A DNA stretch of 64,000 nt from Doryteuthis pealeii (lineage: Eukaryota; Mollusca; Cephalopoda; Myopsida; Loliginidae), in the NCBI GenBank assembly GCA_023376005.1, contig CM042160.1, positions 85,819,920-85,883,919 of the forward strand, written 5' to 3'. The translations under genes and the position numbers were made by a program. The notes beneath the pieces were generated by a model that saw only the letters and a program-made list of their open reading frames with translations, was not told where the DNA came from and did no database searches. Each line of letters begins with the position of its first letter. Positions within the stretch are counted from its first letter, which is position 1. Below are positions 54,601-64,000 of the stretch, piece after piece.

Positions 54601-55772
54601 GACATCTAACAACCTATTACCTTAGCCATAAACCAAAGTGATGGCCCTGATCGTATTTTTTTTTTACAAATAATTGAGTATCCATTAAGGAAATCAAAAC
54701 ATGTATTTCGCCTGTGTATTTATGTAAGGGTCCCATACAGTCTAATTCGATTTTTTAAAATCAAAATGCAAGCAAAATTATTGAGAAAAAAAGTGGTGGG
54801 ACCAAATATTGTAAAATCCAGGAAAAAAAAAAAAATCTTAAACCAAGTATTTACTGGATAAATTCCTTACGTCTCATTCGAATTTAAAACATTTCTCTAC
54901 AAAAACTAAAGCGGGCACTAAATATTAAGACTTTTTTCCGAGCCAAAAATTACTTTAATACTGGCTACGGAATTGTCACATGTGCCAATTTTTTTTTTTT
55001 TTTTTTTTTTTAAATCTAAACTTCGTCAGTTTAATGTACAATTAATAATTACTTTTTATTCAAAATTTTTTTAGATACTTTAAATTATTTTCAGAGAGCT
55101 TTCTTTTTAAAATATAAAATCGTTTAAGAGCTTTAAACAAGTGCGTGAAATGGAGTGGGGGGGGGCTCAAATCAATCATTATTTCTATATTAAGAGAATA
55201 AATAAAATTTAAAAAATTTCCACGATAATTACAATAGCTGACAAGACGTTAAAATAAAATAATGAACCGATTTTGCACACTTTTTTTATTTGTTAAATGT
55301 TTCGACACTCCTTTAGTCTCGTGTCTAATATACAAAACTTAGATTTTTTTTAAATCAAAGTAAATTATATATGCTAAAATATATAAAAATTACTAATAAA
55401 AAAAATAAGCATACCAAATTACTTTCTCAGCTTAATACAAAAATAATATCAACTTTAAAAGATTTAAATATTGTGGATCTACCATCTAAGAAATCACGTT
55501 GATATAATTTTAGCGATCAGATTTTTAAATATTTTCTTAAATATTTTACAGAATTTTTATTACATTTAAATTTCATTACAATTAATTTATTACAATCAAT
55601 TTACCTAAACAAACCAAAAGCTTTTAAACAAAATACTAATAATATTTAACGATATAAATTATTAACTACAATTCGAGCAACCACGTGTATTAAAAGCGGG
55701 CAATGGAGGAGTTAGCTCTTACCATTTTCTTGGGATATACATATCCACGAAATCTCCGGCTTCGTTCTGCAT
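48394..55772 (-). CDS. RPS21: 40S ribosomal protein S21 (eS21), complete, five coding exons
   Basis: Joining 55723-55772, 53942-54005, 49805-49876, 48837-48892 and 48394-48403 on the minus strand gives an 83-residue protein, the usual eS21 length. It reads [20 protein letters not shown], then NRIVAAKDHASVQLNIADVD, TTGRMTGTNKTYAICGKIRQ and ends GIIAKNY. All introns are GT-AG and the phases agree. eS21 is a small-subunit protein needed for 18S rRNA 3' processing and subunit maturation. The first intron separates a TOP-type leader. The introns host H/ACA snoRNAs, so the locus serves ribosome production in two ways. Confidence 0.96.
48837..48892 (-). CDS. RPS21: RPS21 exon 5
   Basis: GESDDSLVRLTKRDGIIA plus two bases of Lys; acceptor attcccag, donor GTAAGT. 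Confidence 0.95.
49466..49592 (-). ncRNA. H/ACA snoRNA candidate, family B copy 1
   Basis: 127 nt in the intron between RPS21 exons 4 and 5. Hairpin 1: TCCAAAG...CTTTGG with CTCG/CGAG inside. Hinge ACAGTA. Hairpin 2: GGAAATGT/ACATTTCC and TTTCTT-cgt-AAGAAA. ACA (49469-49471) plus ATT. Stems differ in sequence from copy 3 while the presumed pocket words (AGAGTGTTGCC, GGAGTCAAAGC) are kept. Confidence 0.88.
49805..49876 (-). CDS. RPS21: RPS21 exon 4
   Basis: Twenty-four codons, VDETTGRMTGTNKTYAICGK then IRQM, between acceptor ctttattttcag and donor ATG/GTAAGT. Confidence 0.95.
50376..50507 (-). ncRNA. H/ACA snoRNA candidate, family A copy 1
   Basis: 132 nt, about 410 nt downstream (in transcript order) of copy 2 and in the same intron. 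Same TCCAAAG/CTTTGGA and AGAGG/CCTCT basal stems, hinge AGAGAA, ACA at 50379-50381. Confidence 0.85.
50916..51047 (-). ncRNA. H/ACA snoRNA candidate, family A copy 2
   Basis: 132 nt, nearly identical to copies 1 and 3. One change in the hinge gives ACAGAA in place of AGAGAA, which still fits ANANNA. ACA is at 50919-50921. Confidence 0.85.
51743..51874 (-). ncRNA. H/ACA snoRNA candidate, family B copy 2
   Basis: About 132 nt. Hairpin 1 and hinge AGATAA match copy 3 exactly. Hairpin 2 is diverged, with only short pairings (GGA/TCC, GTC/GAC) and a long A/T run, and ACA at 51746-51748. It may be decaying. Confidence 0.65.
52275..52752 (+). mobile_element. Two family A SINEs inside RPS21 intron
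   Basis: Copies at 52275-52470 (body cgccaactcagcgtatgagt) and 52541-52752 (tagctcagtcggtagagcac, aaggttcctggctcaatagc) lie antisense to RPS21 between snoRNA copies B3 and B2. Confidence 0.85.
52759..52888 (-). ncRNA. H/ACA snoRNA candidate, family B copy 3
   Basis: 130 nt. Hairpin 1: CCAAAG...CTTTGG with CCAC/GTGG inside. Hinge AGATAA. Hairpin 2: GGATA/TATCC, CTTG/CAAG and ATTATTT/AAATAAT. ACA (52762-52764) followed by three T. Its 3' end meets a family A SINE tail at about 52755. Confidence 0.85.
53486..53617 (-). ncRNA. H/ACA snoRNA candidate, family A copy 3
   Basis: Minus strand, 132 nt in the intron between RPS21 exons 3 and 4. Hairpin 1 opens with TCCAAAG and closes with CTTTGGA, with an inner CCTG/CAGG stem. 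Hinge AGAGAA (53552-53557) fits ANANNA. Hairpin 2 is AGAGG...CCTCT with an inner CAGGT/ATCTG stem. ACA (53489-53491) lies three bases from the 3' end. Such RNAs guide pseudouridylation; the target site is not predicted here. Confidence 0.85.
53942..54005 (-). CDS. RPS21: RPS21 exon 3
   Basis: First base completes Cys; then SASNRIVAAKDHASVQLNIA and D, donor GTGAGT at 53936-53941. The acceptor is ccccttacag. Confidence 0.95.
54298..54500 (+). mobile_element. SINE family D in RPS21 intron
   Basis: tatttactaacccctccggg, aacaggtttgaattcagaat and accttgaccgccctacta follow the family order. Confidence 0.6.
54501..55720. other. RPS21 intron 2, AT-rich, nothing else recognised
   Basis: Homopolymer runs (T at 54990-55012) and no snoRNA-like fold that I can support. 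Confidence 0.5.
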
Positions 55773-55810
55773 GGTTACTGTTTTTTTTGTAGGACTTGAA
55801 CTTTAACAAA
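55723..55810 (-). CDS. RPS21: RPS21 exon 2, start codon
   Basis: Acceptor gtttgcag (ag at 55811-55812), 38 bases of leader, ATG at 55770-55772 in context taaccATG, then [16 protein letters not shown] and two bases of a Cys codon before GTAAGA. Confidence 0.95.
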
Positions 55811-55904
55811 CTGCAAACAAATCATATATTACAAATTTAGACACGATAAATAATTAAAAGTAAATAAAATACGACAAAAATATAGAGACATATAACACAC
55901 TTAC

Positions 55905-55933
55905 TTCCGACAGCAATGGCGGTACGAGAAAGG
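55905..55933 (-). promoter_or_regulatory. RPS21: RPS21 non-coding exon 1 and 5' TOP start
   Basis: Minus strand reads cggCCTTTCTCGTACCGCC: a C followed by pyrimidines, the terminal oligopyrimidine pattern that places growth control on ribosomal protein mRNAs. The start is taken at about 55933. The donor GGAA/GTAAGT ends the exon at 55905. The exact start base is inferred. Confidence 0.75.
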
Positions 55934-56187
55934 CCGATACTTTGAAGACTTCCCAGAATGCAATTTTAAATCTCGTTTATTCACGGGATTTCTCGCATTA
56001 TCGCATTTGTTTCCGCTTTTGAGTGAGCTAGTAATTTTCAGTCTATAAACTAATTCCCCATATTAAAAAAAAAACTTCTAAAAGTTCCAACGAGATAAGT
56101 TTGGAATTTGATAGAGCGATTGATGTAATTTGGGGAACTTTGAAAGATTTTCCAGATAGATTGCGACAGTCAGTGAATATGAGTTAA

Positions 56188-56383
56188 AAATACAGAGTGG
56201 TCGGAAAGTCTTGTCACCCCTGCATATTGTTTTAATTTTCATCATTTTTTGTTTTAATAGTGAATTAATAGATTAATTACAATATTTTCTATTTCATTTC
56301 CAGCGGCTTATTTCATGTAATTATAATTGATTAATTAGGAGACATTTTGGTAAGGGTGACAAAACTTTCGGACCACCTTTTAG
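56188..56383. mobile_element. MITE with mariner-like TIRs (~195 bp)
   Basis: Left end gagtggtcggaaagtcttgt then cacccctg; right end, inverted, ggtggtccgaaagttttgtc then accctta. The element is flanked by TA-containing sequence and has no coding region. Confidence 0.8.
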
Positions 56384-56520
56384 ATAGTGAAGACCATTTG
56401 CGCTCATTAATTTTAGACCTTGTGCCATATATGTATTTTTTCAATAAATATTAGATTAGAAATTGAATATTTTAGAAGATCCAGGTGACATATTTGCGGA
56501 CATTTATTTTAGAATGTGAT

Positions 56521-56750
56521 TCCAGGTTAGCTCAGTTAGTAGAGCGTTCGGCTAGAAACCACAAGATTCTTAGTTCAATGAGTAGCACAGGGATCTGTGC
56601 AGTAAAGTAAGGAGCTGATGGTAGGTGTGGCGCTCCATCTCAGACGCAAAAACAATCTCCTTGGTCTAGCGCTAGTGAAAAGGGGATAGACTCCCTTGCT
56701 GATTGGCTGATACAGACATTAGGCCACACAGACAACTTTACTTTTTACTT
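56521..56750 (+). mobile_element. tRNA-derived SINE family A
   Basis: gttagctcagttagtagagc head, deleted B-box region, then gtagcacagggatctgtgca body and tttactttttacttactt tail. Confidence 0.8.
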
Positions 56751-56904
56751 ACTTATTAATCATTTAATTTTCTTCAAAAAATTGAAAATTTAAAAAAATA
56801 TTCCTTGCAATTAAGAATGTGTCTGCTGTCGTGCTTTAATTAATCCAACCACGTGAGTTACGTATTCATTCATTAACAGCAGCAACTGAAATTTTCTGGT
56901 TTGG

Positions 56905-57505
56905 TTTGGTTTTGGTTTGTTTTGTTTTATGGCATATCAACCTCAGTGGGTCATTTAATGCCGATAAAGTTTTGAAATAAATCAATTCTTAATGGATAAT
57001 ACAATTTTGTTATAAATACATTTTTCTATTTAACCCATAGATGGGACCCTAACAGGTACTACCACTTCGGGTCAGAGTGGACCAGGGAGCAATGGTGATG
57101 AAGGGGTGCTCCACATTCCCCAAACCTCCAAAACTGTAACCTCACCATCAGATAGAGTTTAACGTCATTCCCAGGACATGTAGACCCGCACCACCTTCTA
57201 GCACCCATATGATAAAAAGGGGTTGGGGCTTGCCATAAGGGCAATAGGGTTGGGAAAATCATATAGGTGCTAGGGCTTGCCGTGTCCAGCCGATTGATCG
57301 GAGGGGGCCTCTCCAACCGCCCATCTAGCCCAAGATAGGGCCAAAGTGGAGTATTGCATATCATGAACTGCTCATCCACCTGGGCTCTATCCTTAAGCAT
57401 CACGGGTCGCCACCCACGGCCAACAGGTGGCCCCATTGGGGGAGTCTTACCCCTCTGCAGAGGTGCAGTCGGTGCATTCTAACGCCCCAGCCGACAGGGC
57501 AGGAA
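56905..57505 (-). mobile_element. R600 repeat, the most complete copy
   Basis: On the minus strand it begins at about 57505 with ctgccctgtcggctggggcg, runs through tgcagaggggtaagactccc and gtgatgcttaaggatagagc, and ends near 56930 with the shared tail gcattaaatgacccactgag. It is about 580 bases with no believable coding frame. A SINE or a LINE-tail chimera fits best. Confidence 0.75.
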
Positions 57506-57509
57506 ATTT

Positions 57510-59045
57510 TCTGGATCCATGTATATTGGGGATATGAAGTATCAAAATAACTGGAACATAGCAGAAGGTTGTGTGTTCAAATCATGTCGGAGTCACCATT
57601 ATAGGGTAGGAAGAAGGTGTTTTAAAGTTCAAAGTAGCTGGATATTCTCAATGCGTGTTTTTCGGGTTTTTGTTTTTTACCCCATCTCATTTGGTGGTCG
57701 CCCTGAAAAGGGAGGAATTTAAGGAACGGAAGAGAAAAAGGTAAAAGGTGGTTTTATGATTTAGGCTTTATTCTCGGTCATAGTTGCCAAATGGCAAGGG
57801 AATATCTCCCTGACCAGTAGGAGCGACTAGACCCAGTTAAAGCCTAAACTCAAATGGCCAAGATATTCTCTTGGGAGTCGGAAGTCTGTCCCTTTTCTCG
57901 CACACTGGTTGTTTGTTAGGGGTTAGGTGTTAGGGTTAGGAGTTAGTTTTATAATCTAAAAAAAAAATCTAAAAATCGTCTGTTAAAACAACCGGATATT
58001 GACGGTGTAAATGAAAAACATGTCCTTTCTTAATCGAGAACAAAAAGGGGTGCCTAAAGGTCATATGGTTCCACCCATTTGTACATTTTGAAAAAAAAAG
58101 AAGCTTTTTTGTAACAAATATAATTGTCATCACAGATTGTCTTTAAATCTCACCATTTATCCTCTCTCTGCATCACTTGTAAATTATTCCTCTACATTTC
58201 ATTGGAGTCTTAATTTAATTTTATTAATTTAAAAAAAAACATTCTATTGTTCTCATTTTGGTTGTTAGATTCACAATGTTTTGGCCACTATACTCTCTGG
58301 TCTTCTTCAGGTGTTTTTATCAAAGTTGGTAACCTTTAGGGAATTTTGATCTTAACCTTTTATTCAATCAAAGGTTATTGACTGTAACAAAGACTCATGA
58401 AGAATGCCAGAAGGTAAAACAGCCAAAATGTTGTGAATATCATAGCTAAAATGATGGTTATTTTGTTTAATGGCATATTAACCCCTGAGGGCTATTTAAT
58501 GCCATATCTTTGTTTTTGTTTTTTTGTATATATGATTTGTAAGCAAATAGTTTGTAGGTAATTATTTTTGTTTGGTTCATAAACTGGTAGAAATAGTAAA
58601 TAAAATCGGTGTTGGGTCAGTAAAATGGTAATGCTGGAGAGACATGAGTCTAAAATGGTTATCTTCTCTTGCTGCTGGTTTTCACCAATAGGTAGCTAGA
58701 GTATTTAGGCAGGAGCCCAGGAATTCTGAGTTTTCTTTCTCTTGGGCCAGCAATGACTTTACATGGTTTAGGCACTTGGCGCCTCACCCCCTTAAGTGGT
58801 GGGGCTTTGCTTCCCAACCAGCTATCAGTAATTGACATTCCTACAGAAACTCTGCATCAATTCTTTAGGACATAGTCATACAAGCTTCATATATATGTTT
58901 ATGTATCTGTTGTCTATGTATTGCTATACCATTTGTGATGAGTATATGTATTCCTGTCTTGAATGTATTTCTCTATGTGCTCACATATTAAAGTCTATGT
59001 TATTATATATAACTTCTTTGTCAGAATAATTTACGTACACATATG
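57510..59045. other. No recognised gene; SINE fragments
   Basis: Family B remnants around 58270-58330 and an R600-tail fragment at 58455-58510. The open frames here lack any recognisable protein signature. Confidence 0.45.
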
Positions 59046-59049
59046 TACC

Positions 59050-59180
59050 CATGTATTGATTATTATTCTATGTTACTACTACCCCTGACCAAGATTGAAC
59101 CTGCAGTCTATAGATAACTGTCACTTAGAACTGTCTTAACCTAACTCCTTTATCTACTACACTATGTGTCCAATTGTTCC
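59050..59180 (-). mobile_element. SINE family B head (minus strand)
   Basis: Minus strand ctgcaggttcaatcttggtc and gtagataaaggagttaggtt. Confidence 0.6.
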
Positions 59181-59429
59181 TAAATCAGTTAAGCACAGAA
59201 GAAAGATGGCTAGCCCCTATGGCCACTGGCTCAACTCTGAAATAACTAAATCTACTTTCCTAAGAAGTTTCCTGGTCATGTGATCCCATAAGCTAATGAG
59301 AGTCCCTTCCAGGTCAATTTGGGGTTAAAACCTGACTGTCAAACTCTTGGTGATTTTCCATTTAAATTCTAACTATACTTCATTACAAAAATGATAGGCT
59401 ATGCCTATTCATTATATAACATTGGCTCC

Positions 59430-59620
59430 AGTTTAGCTCAGTTGGTAGAGAACCTGCCAAAGAATCACAAGTCCTCAGCAACTCGGCACATGAGTAGCAC
59501 GGATTGGGTAATCTGATCTGTGTGGTAAAATAGAGAGCTGACGGTAGGGGTGGTGCTCTACCTCAGTAAAAAACAATCTCTCTGGTCTAGCACTAGCGAA
59601 AAGAGGATAGACTCCCTCAC
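59430..59620 (+). mobile_element. SINE family A, diverged
   Basis: tttagctcagttggtagaga head, then gagtagcacgg and gagagctgacggtaggggtg body. Confidence 0.7.
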
Positions 59621-59744
59621 TGTTTAATTAATACTGACAATTCTTTGAATGGTGTTGATCTCAATTATTAATGTTTGTTGTTGATAACTCAGCATCAGGT
59701 CACTTTGTTTAGACACTTAAGTATTTTTCTTTAAATATATACGG

Positions 59745-60310
59745 CCCTACCATCTGGGGCAAAAGAATATACTGACTGCACCTCTGCAGAGGGGTAAAAT
59801 CCCCCCAATGTGATCACCTGTTGGCTGTGGGTAGCGACCCATGATGCTTAAGGATGGAACTCTGGTGGCTGAACAGTCTATGACATGCAACACTCCATTT
59901 TGGCCTTCACTTAGGCTAGACGGGCGTTCAGAGAGGCCCCCTCTGATCAATCATCATGTCAAGCCCTAGCACCTATATAATTGTCCCAATCCCTTTGCCC
60001 TTATAGCAAGCGCCAACCCTTTTATCATATATGTGCTAGAAGGCGGTGGATGAGGGTTTTAGTGTCCTGGGTGTGACAATAAACTGCATCTAATGATGAA
60101 GTTTCAATTCTGGAGCCCTGGGGAGTTTGGATATCCCCCTTATTGCCATTACTCCCAGGTCCACTCTGACAAAAATTAGTTTTAAAAAATGTGTTAAAAA
60201 TGATTTTAAATTAAAAATTTTGAATGCCCATCAAGGATGAATAAAAGTAAACATCTTCGGCATAAAATAACCCAACAAGGCTTGACATGCCGTAAAATCC
60301 AACCAACCAA
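59745..60310 (+). mobile_element. R600 repeat copy
   Basis: tgcacctctgcagaggggta through gatgcttaaggatggaact to a tail ending ataacccaacaaggcttgac, atgccgtaaaatccaaccaa. Confidence 0.75.
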
Positions 60311-60478
60311 CCAATCATTATGTCACAAATGTGTAAAATAAGATAAGTCATCACAAACAATGATATTAAATGTGTCAAGGGAGATAAAAATACAACTTTA
60401 AAGTTGTTTCCCTTTACACATGAATGTTACATGGTATATGATTTTTAACAAGAAAATATATATATATTTCAAGTAAAA

Positions 60479-60480
<2 letters not shown>

Positions 60481-60573
<93 letters not shown>

Positions 60574-60580
60574 AGAGAAT
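60481..60580. repeat. Compound (TA)n(GA)n microsatellite
   Basis: About 58 bases of TA followed by about 40 of GA. Confidence 0.95.
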
Positions 60581-60654
60581 GAATAGAGAATAAATGAGAA
60601 AAGTATTGGCATAAAAAGGTGCTCAATGCTAATAAAACAGAGCAGATTTACATT

Positions 60655-61024
60655 CAATAATTATGATATTATGGATATTATAAACTCATAACTATAAGTT
60701 TCATGCTTACGCAATCTTCAAATGAGTCAAATGGTTGAGATTTTAAAAACCAGTTGTTTTTTAGCGTTTATATAAACATGAACCGTGTTCATGAGATGGA
60801 ATGTTATAATGCTAAAGTTTTGTTTTTTTTTAAACTAAAGTTTGTTTTTATAAAAAACAAACTTTAGCATTATGACATTCCATCATGTGAACACGGTTTA
60901 CGTTTATATAAACGCTAAAAAACTACTGGTCTTTAAAATCTGAACCATTTGACTCATCTGAAGATTGTGTAAGCATGAAACTTATAGTTATGAGTTTATA
61001 ATATCCATAATATCATAATTATTG

Positions 61025-61027
<3 letters not shown>
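60655..61027. repeat. Foldback element, ~175-base arms, with decayed hammerhead words
   Basis: Arms ataattatgatattatggat and its inverse; centre near 60840. The right arm has CTGAAGA...GAAAC and an ACTTAT/ATGAGT stem III, but stem I does not pair and stem II is minimal. Confidence 0.8.
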
Positions 61028-61068
<41 letters not shown>

Positions 61069-61203
61069 CATGGGTGACTTTTATATATTGTCTGGGTTAT
61101 AAAAATCATAATACTGGTGTTTTTCTTTTTTGAAGCATGAATGAATTGTGGATGTAAATGTTCAAATAGATTAATATTTAAGAAAATACAGTATATATAT
61201 ATA

Positions 61204-61243
<40 letters not shown>

Positions 61244-61404
61244 TGATGCTAATAGGTTTTTAATTTAATGTGTCATAGGATGCATAGATTTGCTTTGAAT
61301 GATTCTCTGGGAAATTTGATGGATCCAAACTAAAGTTTCTTAATAAATTGTAGGGACTTTATTTATGAACTGGGTAAAAGAGACCATAAAGTTTCCTTTG
61401 ATGA

Positions 61405-61550
61405 AACTACTCTCCCTACAGCTATGGGTAAACAGTAGGACAGACTAGGTTTAACCAGTCTAGAAGGAAAACTCTGAATTTAAACCTGATAAACTCAACT
61501 TATGAAATTGACCTTGTGTCACATCCTGAGGGGTTGATAAATATCTATTA
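61405..61550 (-). mobile_element. SINE family D fragment (minus strand)
   Basis: Inverted gaattcagag-like block and acctggtt remnants, as in 14495-14680. Confidence 0.5.
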
Positions 61551-61869
61551 ATAATGGAGATTCGCTTCCGGTTTTTGTCTGTAACATTTAAAATACATTT
61601 AACGCCCTAAGCTGGTTGTTTTCTTTCAAGTAACACCGCCGAGACGACATAGCTGGGGACGTTATTTTAATAGTCACCGGGTAGCAATTTCTGAGGCAGG
61701 AGACCAGGATGCACTTCCTCATAAATTACCAGCATATCTTATGCCATTGTATTTCTTTTAATGCCCTCTACATTCTAAAATATTTAACCCTTAAGATGAA
61801 CAAAAAGTCACATAAATCTAAGTCTGGTGAATATGGCGTATGATGTACTTGCACAATCCTGTGTTTCAC

Positions 61870-62065
61870 CTAAAATATTCTGACCTGGAATGGTAATACT
61901 TGTTAGGATTTCAATTATGGACTAAATAGATAAAAAATGAGTTTATAAAATGTGTTTAAAAGATTGAATACCAACAAGAATGAATAGAGCCAAAATGTCT
62001 TTGGCATAAAATAATCCGACAAGGGTTGACATTCTATAAAATCCAACCAACCAACCAACCAAAAA
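61870..62065 (+). mobile_element. R600 3' portion
   Basis: gacctggaatggtaatactt through the tail ggcataaaataatccgacaa and an (ACCA)n end. Confidence 0.65.
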
Positions 62066-62504
62066 AACAACCTTACATTACTATATTACACATTCAATAA
62101 TATTTTTATTAAGTACCTTTTATTGCCCAATTAAGTTTCAATTGAAAATGAACACCACATTCGTTGGAAAAATTGACAGGAAAATATGATTTATAAACTT
62201 TTAATAAAATTCCTTCTTGATTACAGACTGGTTATATCCTTTTTATAATGATGACACTGGCTTCAACCAGTCAGGGCCGTTCAAAACTTTTAAAACTGAG
62301 TCATAGTATGAGGTATGTAAAAAGAGATCTAATCAGGGCATGACATTATTTTTAAATTGTGGAATTATCAAATACACAAAAGGATAAAATAGATATCAGG
62401 TGGTTGAACAAAGAAGTGAGAAAGATTCAACATAGAAAAAGAATTTTAGTTTAAAAGTTTTTTCAAGGATATCAGACAATGCAATTTAGACACTACCAAC
62501 AAGG

Positions 62505-62855
62505 TTGGTTGGTTGGTTGGTTGGTTATGGCATGTCAACCCTTGTTGAGTTATTTTATACCAAAAACATTTTGTTCTATTCTTAGTATTCAAATTTTTTA
62601 AAACTAATTTAAAAAAAAAAAACACAATGGCATGGTTTCATGCCAAAACAAAAGAGGAATTTAAGATTTTATGGCATGTCAACCCTTGTTGGGTTATTTT
62701 ATACCAAAAAAACATTTTTGTTCTATTCTTAGTATTCAAATTTTTTAAAACTAATTTAAAAAAAAAACACAATGGCATGGTTTCATGCCAAAACAAAAGA
62801 GGAATTTAAGATTTTATGGCATGTCAACCCTTGTTGGGTTATTTTATGCCAAAGA
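62505..62855 (-). repeat. Tandem ~140-bp units built from an R600 tail
   Basis: The block atggcatgtcaacccttgtt then gggttattttataccaaaa followed by acacaatggcatggtttcat repeats about two and a half times (starts near 62527, 62669 and 62815). Confidence 0.85.
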
Positions 62856-63239
62856 TGTTTGAGAGGTTAATGTGTGCTCTGGTGGTTGTTGCCCATACTA
62901 TAAATGGAAATACAGTAGTCTGTCTAGATTTTCATTAGAAAATTTATAACTTTGGTTTCTGACTAGGAAAATTTCAGCTGAATTTTTCATCATAACAGAG
63001 GTCCATAATGATATTGGTTCTTCTATTCAGGAAGAAGTGTAAGTGTTATGTTGGATACTCCTCTTTGCCACTTCATCTTCACTTCAGACTGGGGTTTGAT
63101 TCTTCTTGCTGTTCCATTTTCTTTGCTGAAACCTCCTGTAGCAAGATGGGGATTATCCTGAGTTTTGCGAGAATTACTATTAGAAAAGAGAGGAAGAAGA
63201 AATGAGAGATAGTAAAGGTTTAAAAAAAAAAGTGATGAG

Positions 63240-63760
63240 CACAAAACGGTTGTCGTGAGTTTGACCGGGGCATGACCCCCCCGAATGGAGAATTGAATGT
63301 CAACCGGAAGATTCGGGTGTTGACCGGAACCGGAAGTCACGTGGTGACGTGGAACGACGAAGAAAAATACCGGCCTCTTTTTGCTTTCGGACGCGTGGGG
63401 TACGGGCGGGACCTCTGGTCCCAGTTGTGGGATCACAGTAATTTAACAGTGTCCTCTCTCTCTTTCTCTCTGCCTTTCCTCCTCTCTAGCACAGCCCACG
63501 AGACTAGCCCTGGAAATAAAAGCTAAGCAGCTTGTGACGATATATTTCTCACGTGGTACTTTTTTTATCGACAAGCTGACCACCACGTGCCAAACACCAT
63601 TTTAGTGCTGTGAATTTGGAGGCACGTTGACAAGAACCGCTGTACAACATATATTGATATTAGAACGTTACGTATATCGCTTTTGATACTGTGACAATAT
63701 ACCACCACATTACATATATCCATTTTGGTGCTGTGAAGAGACCCGCCACATTATACTCCC
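63240..63760 (+). mobile_element. Possible LTR or retroelement leader, GC-rich
   Basis: A GC-rich block with cggaagtcacgtggtgacgt, then ggaaataaaagctaag (poly-A signal-like), followed by two 'ttttggtgctgtgaa'-like words at about 63599-63614 and 63721-63737. These resemble the leader following BEL/Pao LTRs. No matching second LTR is in the window. Confidence 0.35.
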
Positions 63761-64000
63761 CATGATGCACCATACACCAGAATATAATTAAAAACTACAA
63801 ATGTACATAATTTACCGATGAGAACAGACATGAAATTGCATACCTCAAAGATACACATCCTTTTGGTATATTATTCTACCAGAACGCCAACCCCTCAGTC
63901 TCTCTCTTCTTTTTCTCAGTGTCTCCTTAGTTTTTTTTCTGTGGCTGGGGTCAGATTAATAGTCCACCTCTCCATTTGGTAATCTGCAATCGATCTTCTA

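Noticed and set aside
57059..57436. 125-codon open frame on the minus strand
   Set aside because: It lies entirely inside the R600 repeat. Other R600 copies break the frame, so it is not a conserved protein.
63023..63436. 137-codon open frame on the minus strand
   Set aside because: It runs through GC-rich LTR-like DNA, has no recognisable domain and mixed low-complexity composition.

Overview
The window is a gene-poor, repeat-rich animal nuclear sequence: short exons, GT-AG introns of hundreds to thousands of bases, many (TA)n tracts and several SINE families. The protein matches, the SINE-dense introns and the repeat types suggest a mollusc, most plausibly an octopod cephalopod. That species-level guess is inference; no marker gene here proves it.

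Three protein-coding loci can be supported. (1) Plus strand, 5709-15970: the last six coding exons of a carbonyl reductase of the CBR1 type (short-chain dehydrogenase), with the NNAG, Ser, YxxxK and CPGWV signatures. The exon with the N-terminal nucleotide-binding motif is not seen. (2) Minus strand, 22595-23330: a NAA80-type (NAT6, actin N-acetyltransferase) exon with a GNAT core and a proline-rich profilin-binding-like tail, carrying a one-base frameshift near its 5' end. (3) Minus strand, 48371-55933: a complete ribosomal protein S21 gene (83 aa, five coding exons plus a non-coding TOP-type first exon).

Two RNA systems stand out. The RPS21 introns hold six H/ACA snoRNA candidates in two families of three (A: 132 nt; B: 127-132 nt), all in the host orientation, with two hairpins, an ANANNA hinge and an ACA box three bases from the end; five lie in one intron. 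Separately, at least seven full hammerhead ribozyme folds (CTGANGA, stem II, GAAA, stem III, NUH, closing stem I) sit in repeats at 2.6, 14.9-15.2, 20.3-21.1 and 28.8-29.3 kb. Most are paired in the two arms of long inverted (foldback) repeats, so either transcript strand would carry a ribozyme. Degenerate cores occur in further repeats, including a dispersed tRNA-derived SINE.

The rest is mostly mobile DNA: tRNA-derived SINEs, a 5S rRNA-derived SINE, a ~600-bp family sharing a 3' tail with that 5S SINE, non-autonomous Helitrons (TC...CTAG with AT insertion), a mariner relic, TIR MITEs, two LTR families (TGTTAC...GTAACA) and several foldbacks.

A 100-N gap at 36925-37024 separates two copies of the same ~7 kb (29990-36924 and 37025-44135). 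The copies meet the gap at opposite ends and differ mainly by small indels, as expected for unmerged overlapping contig ends. Everything in that interval should be counted once.
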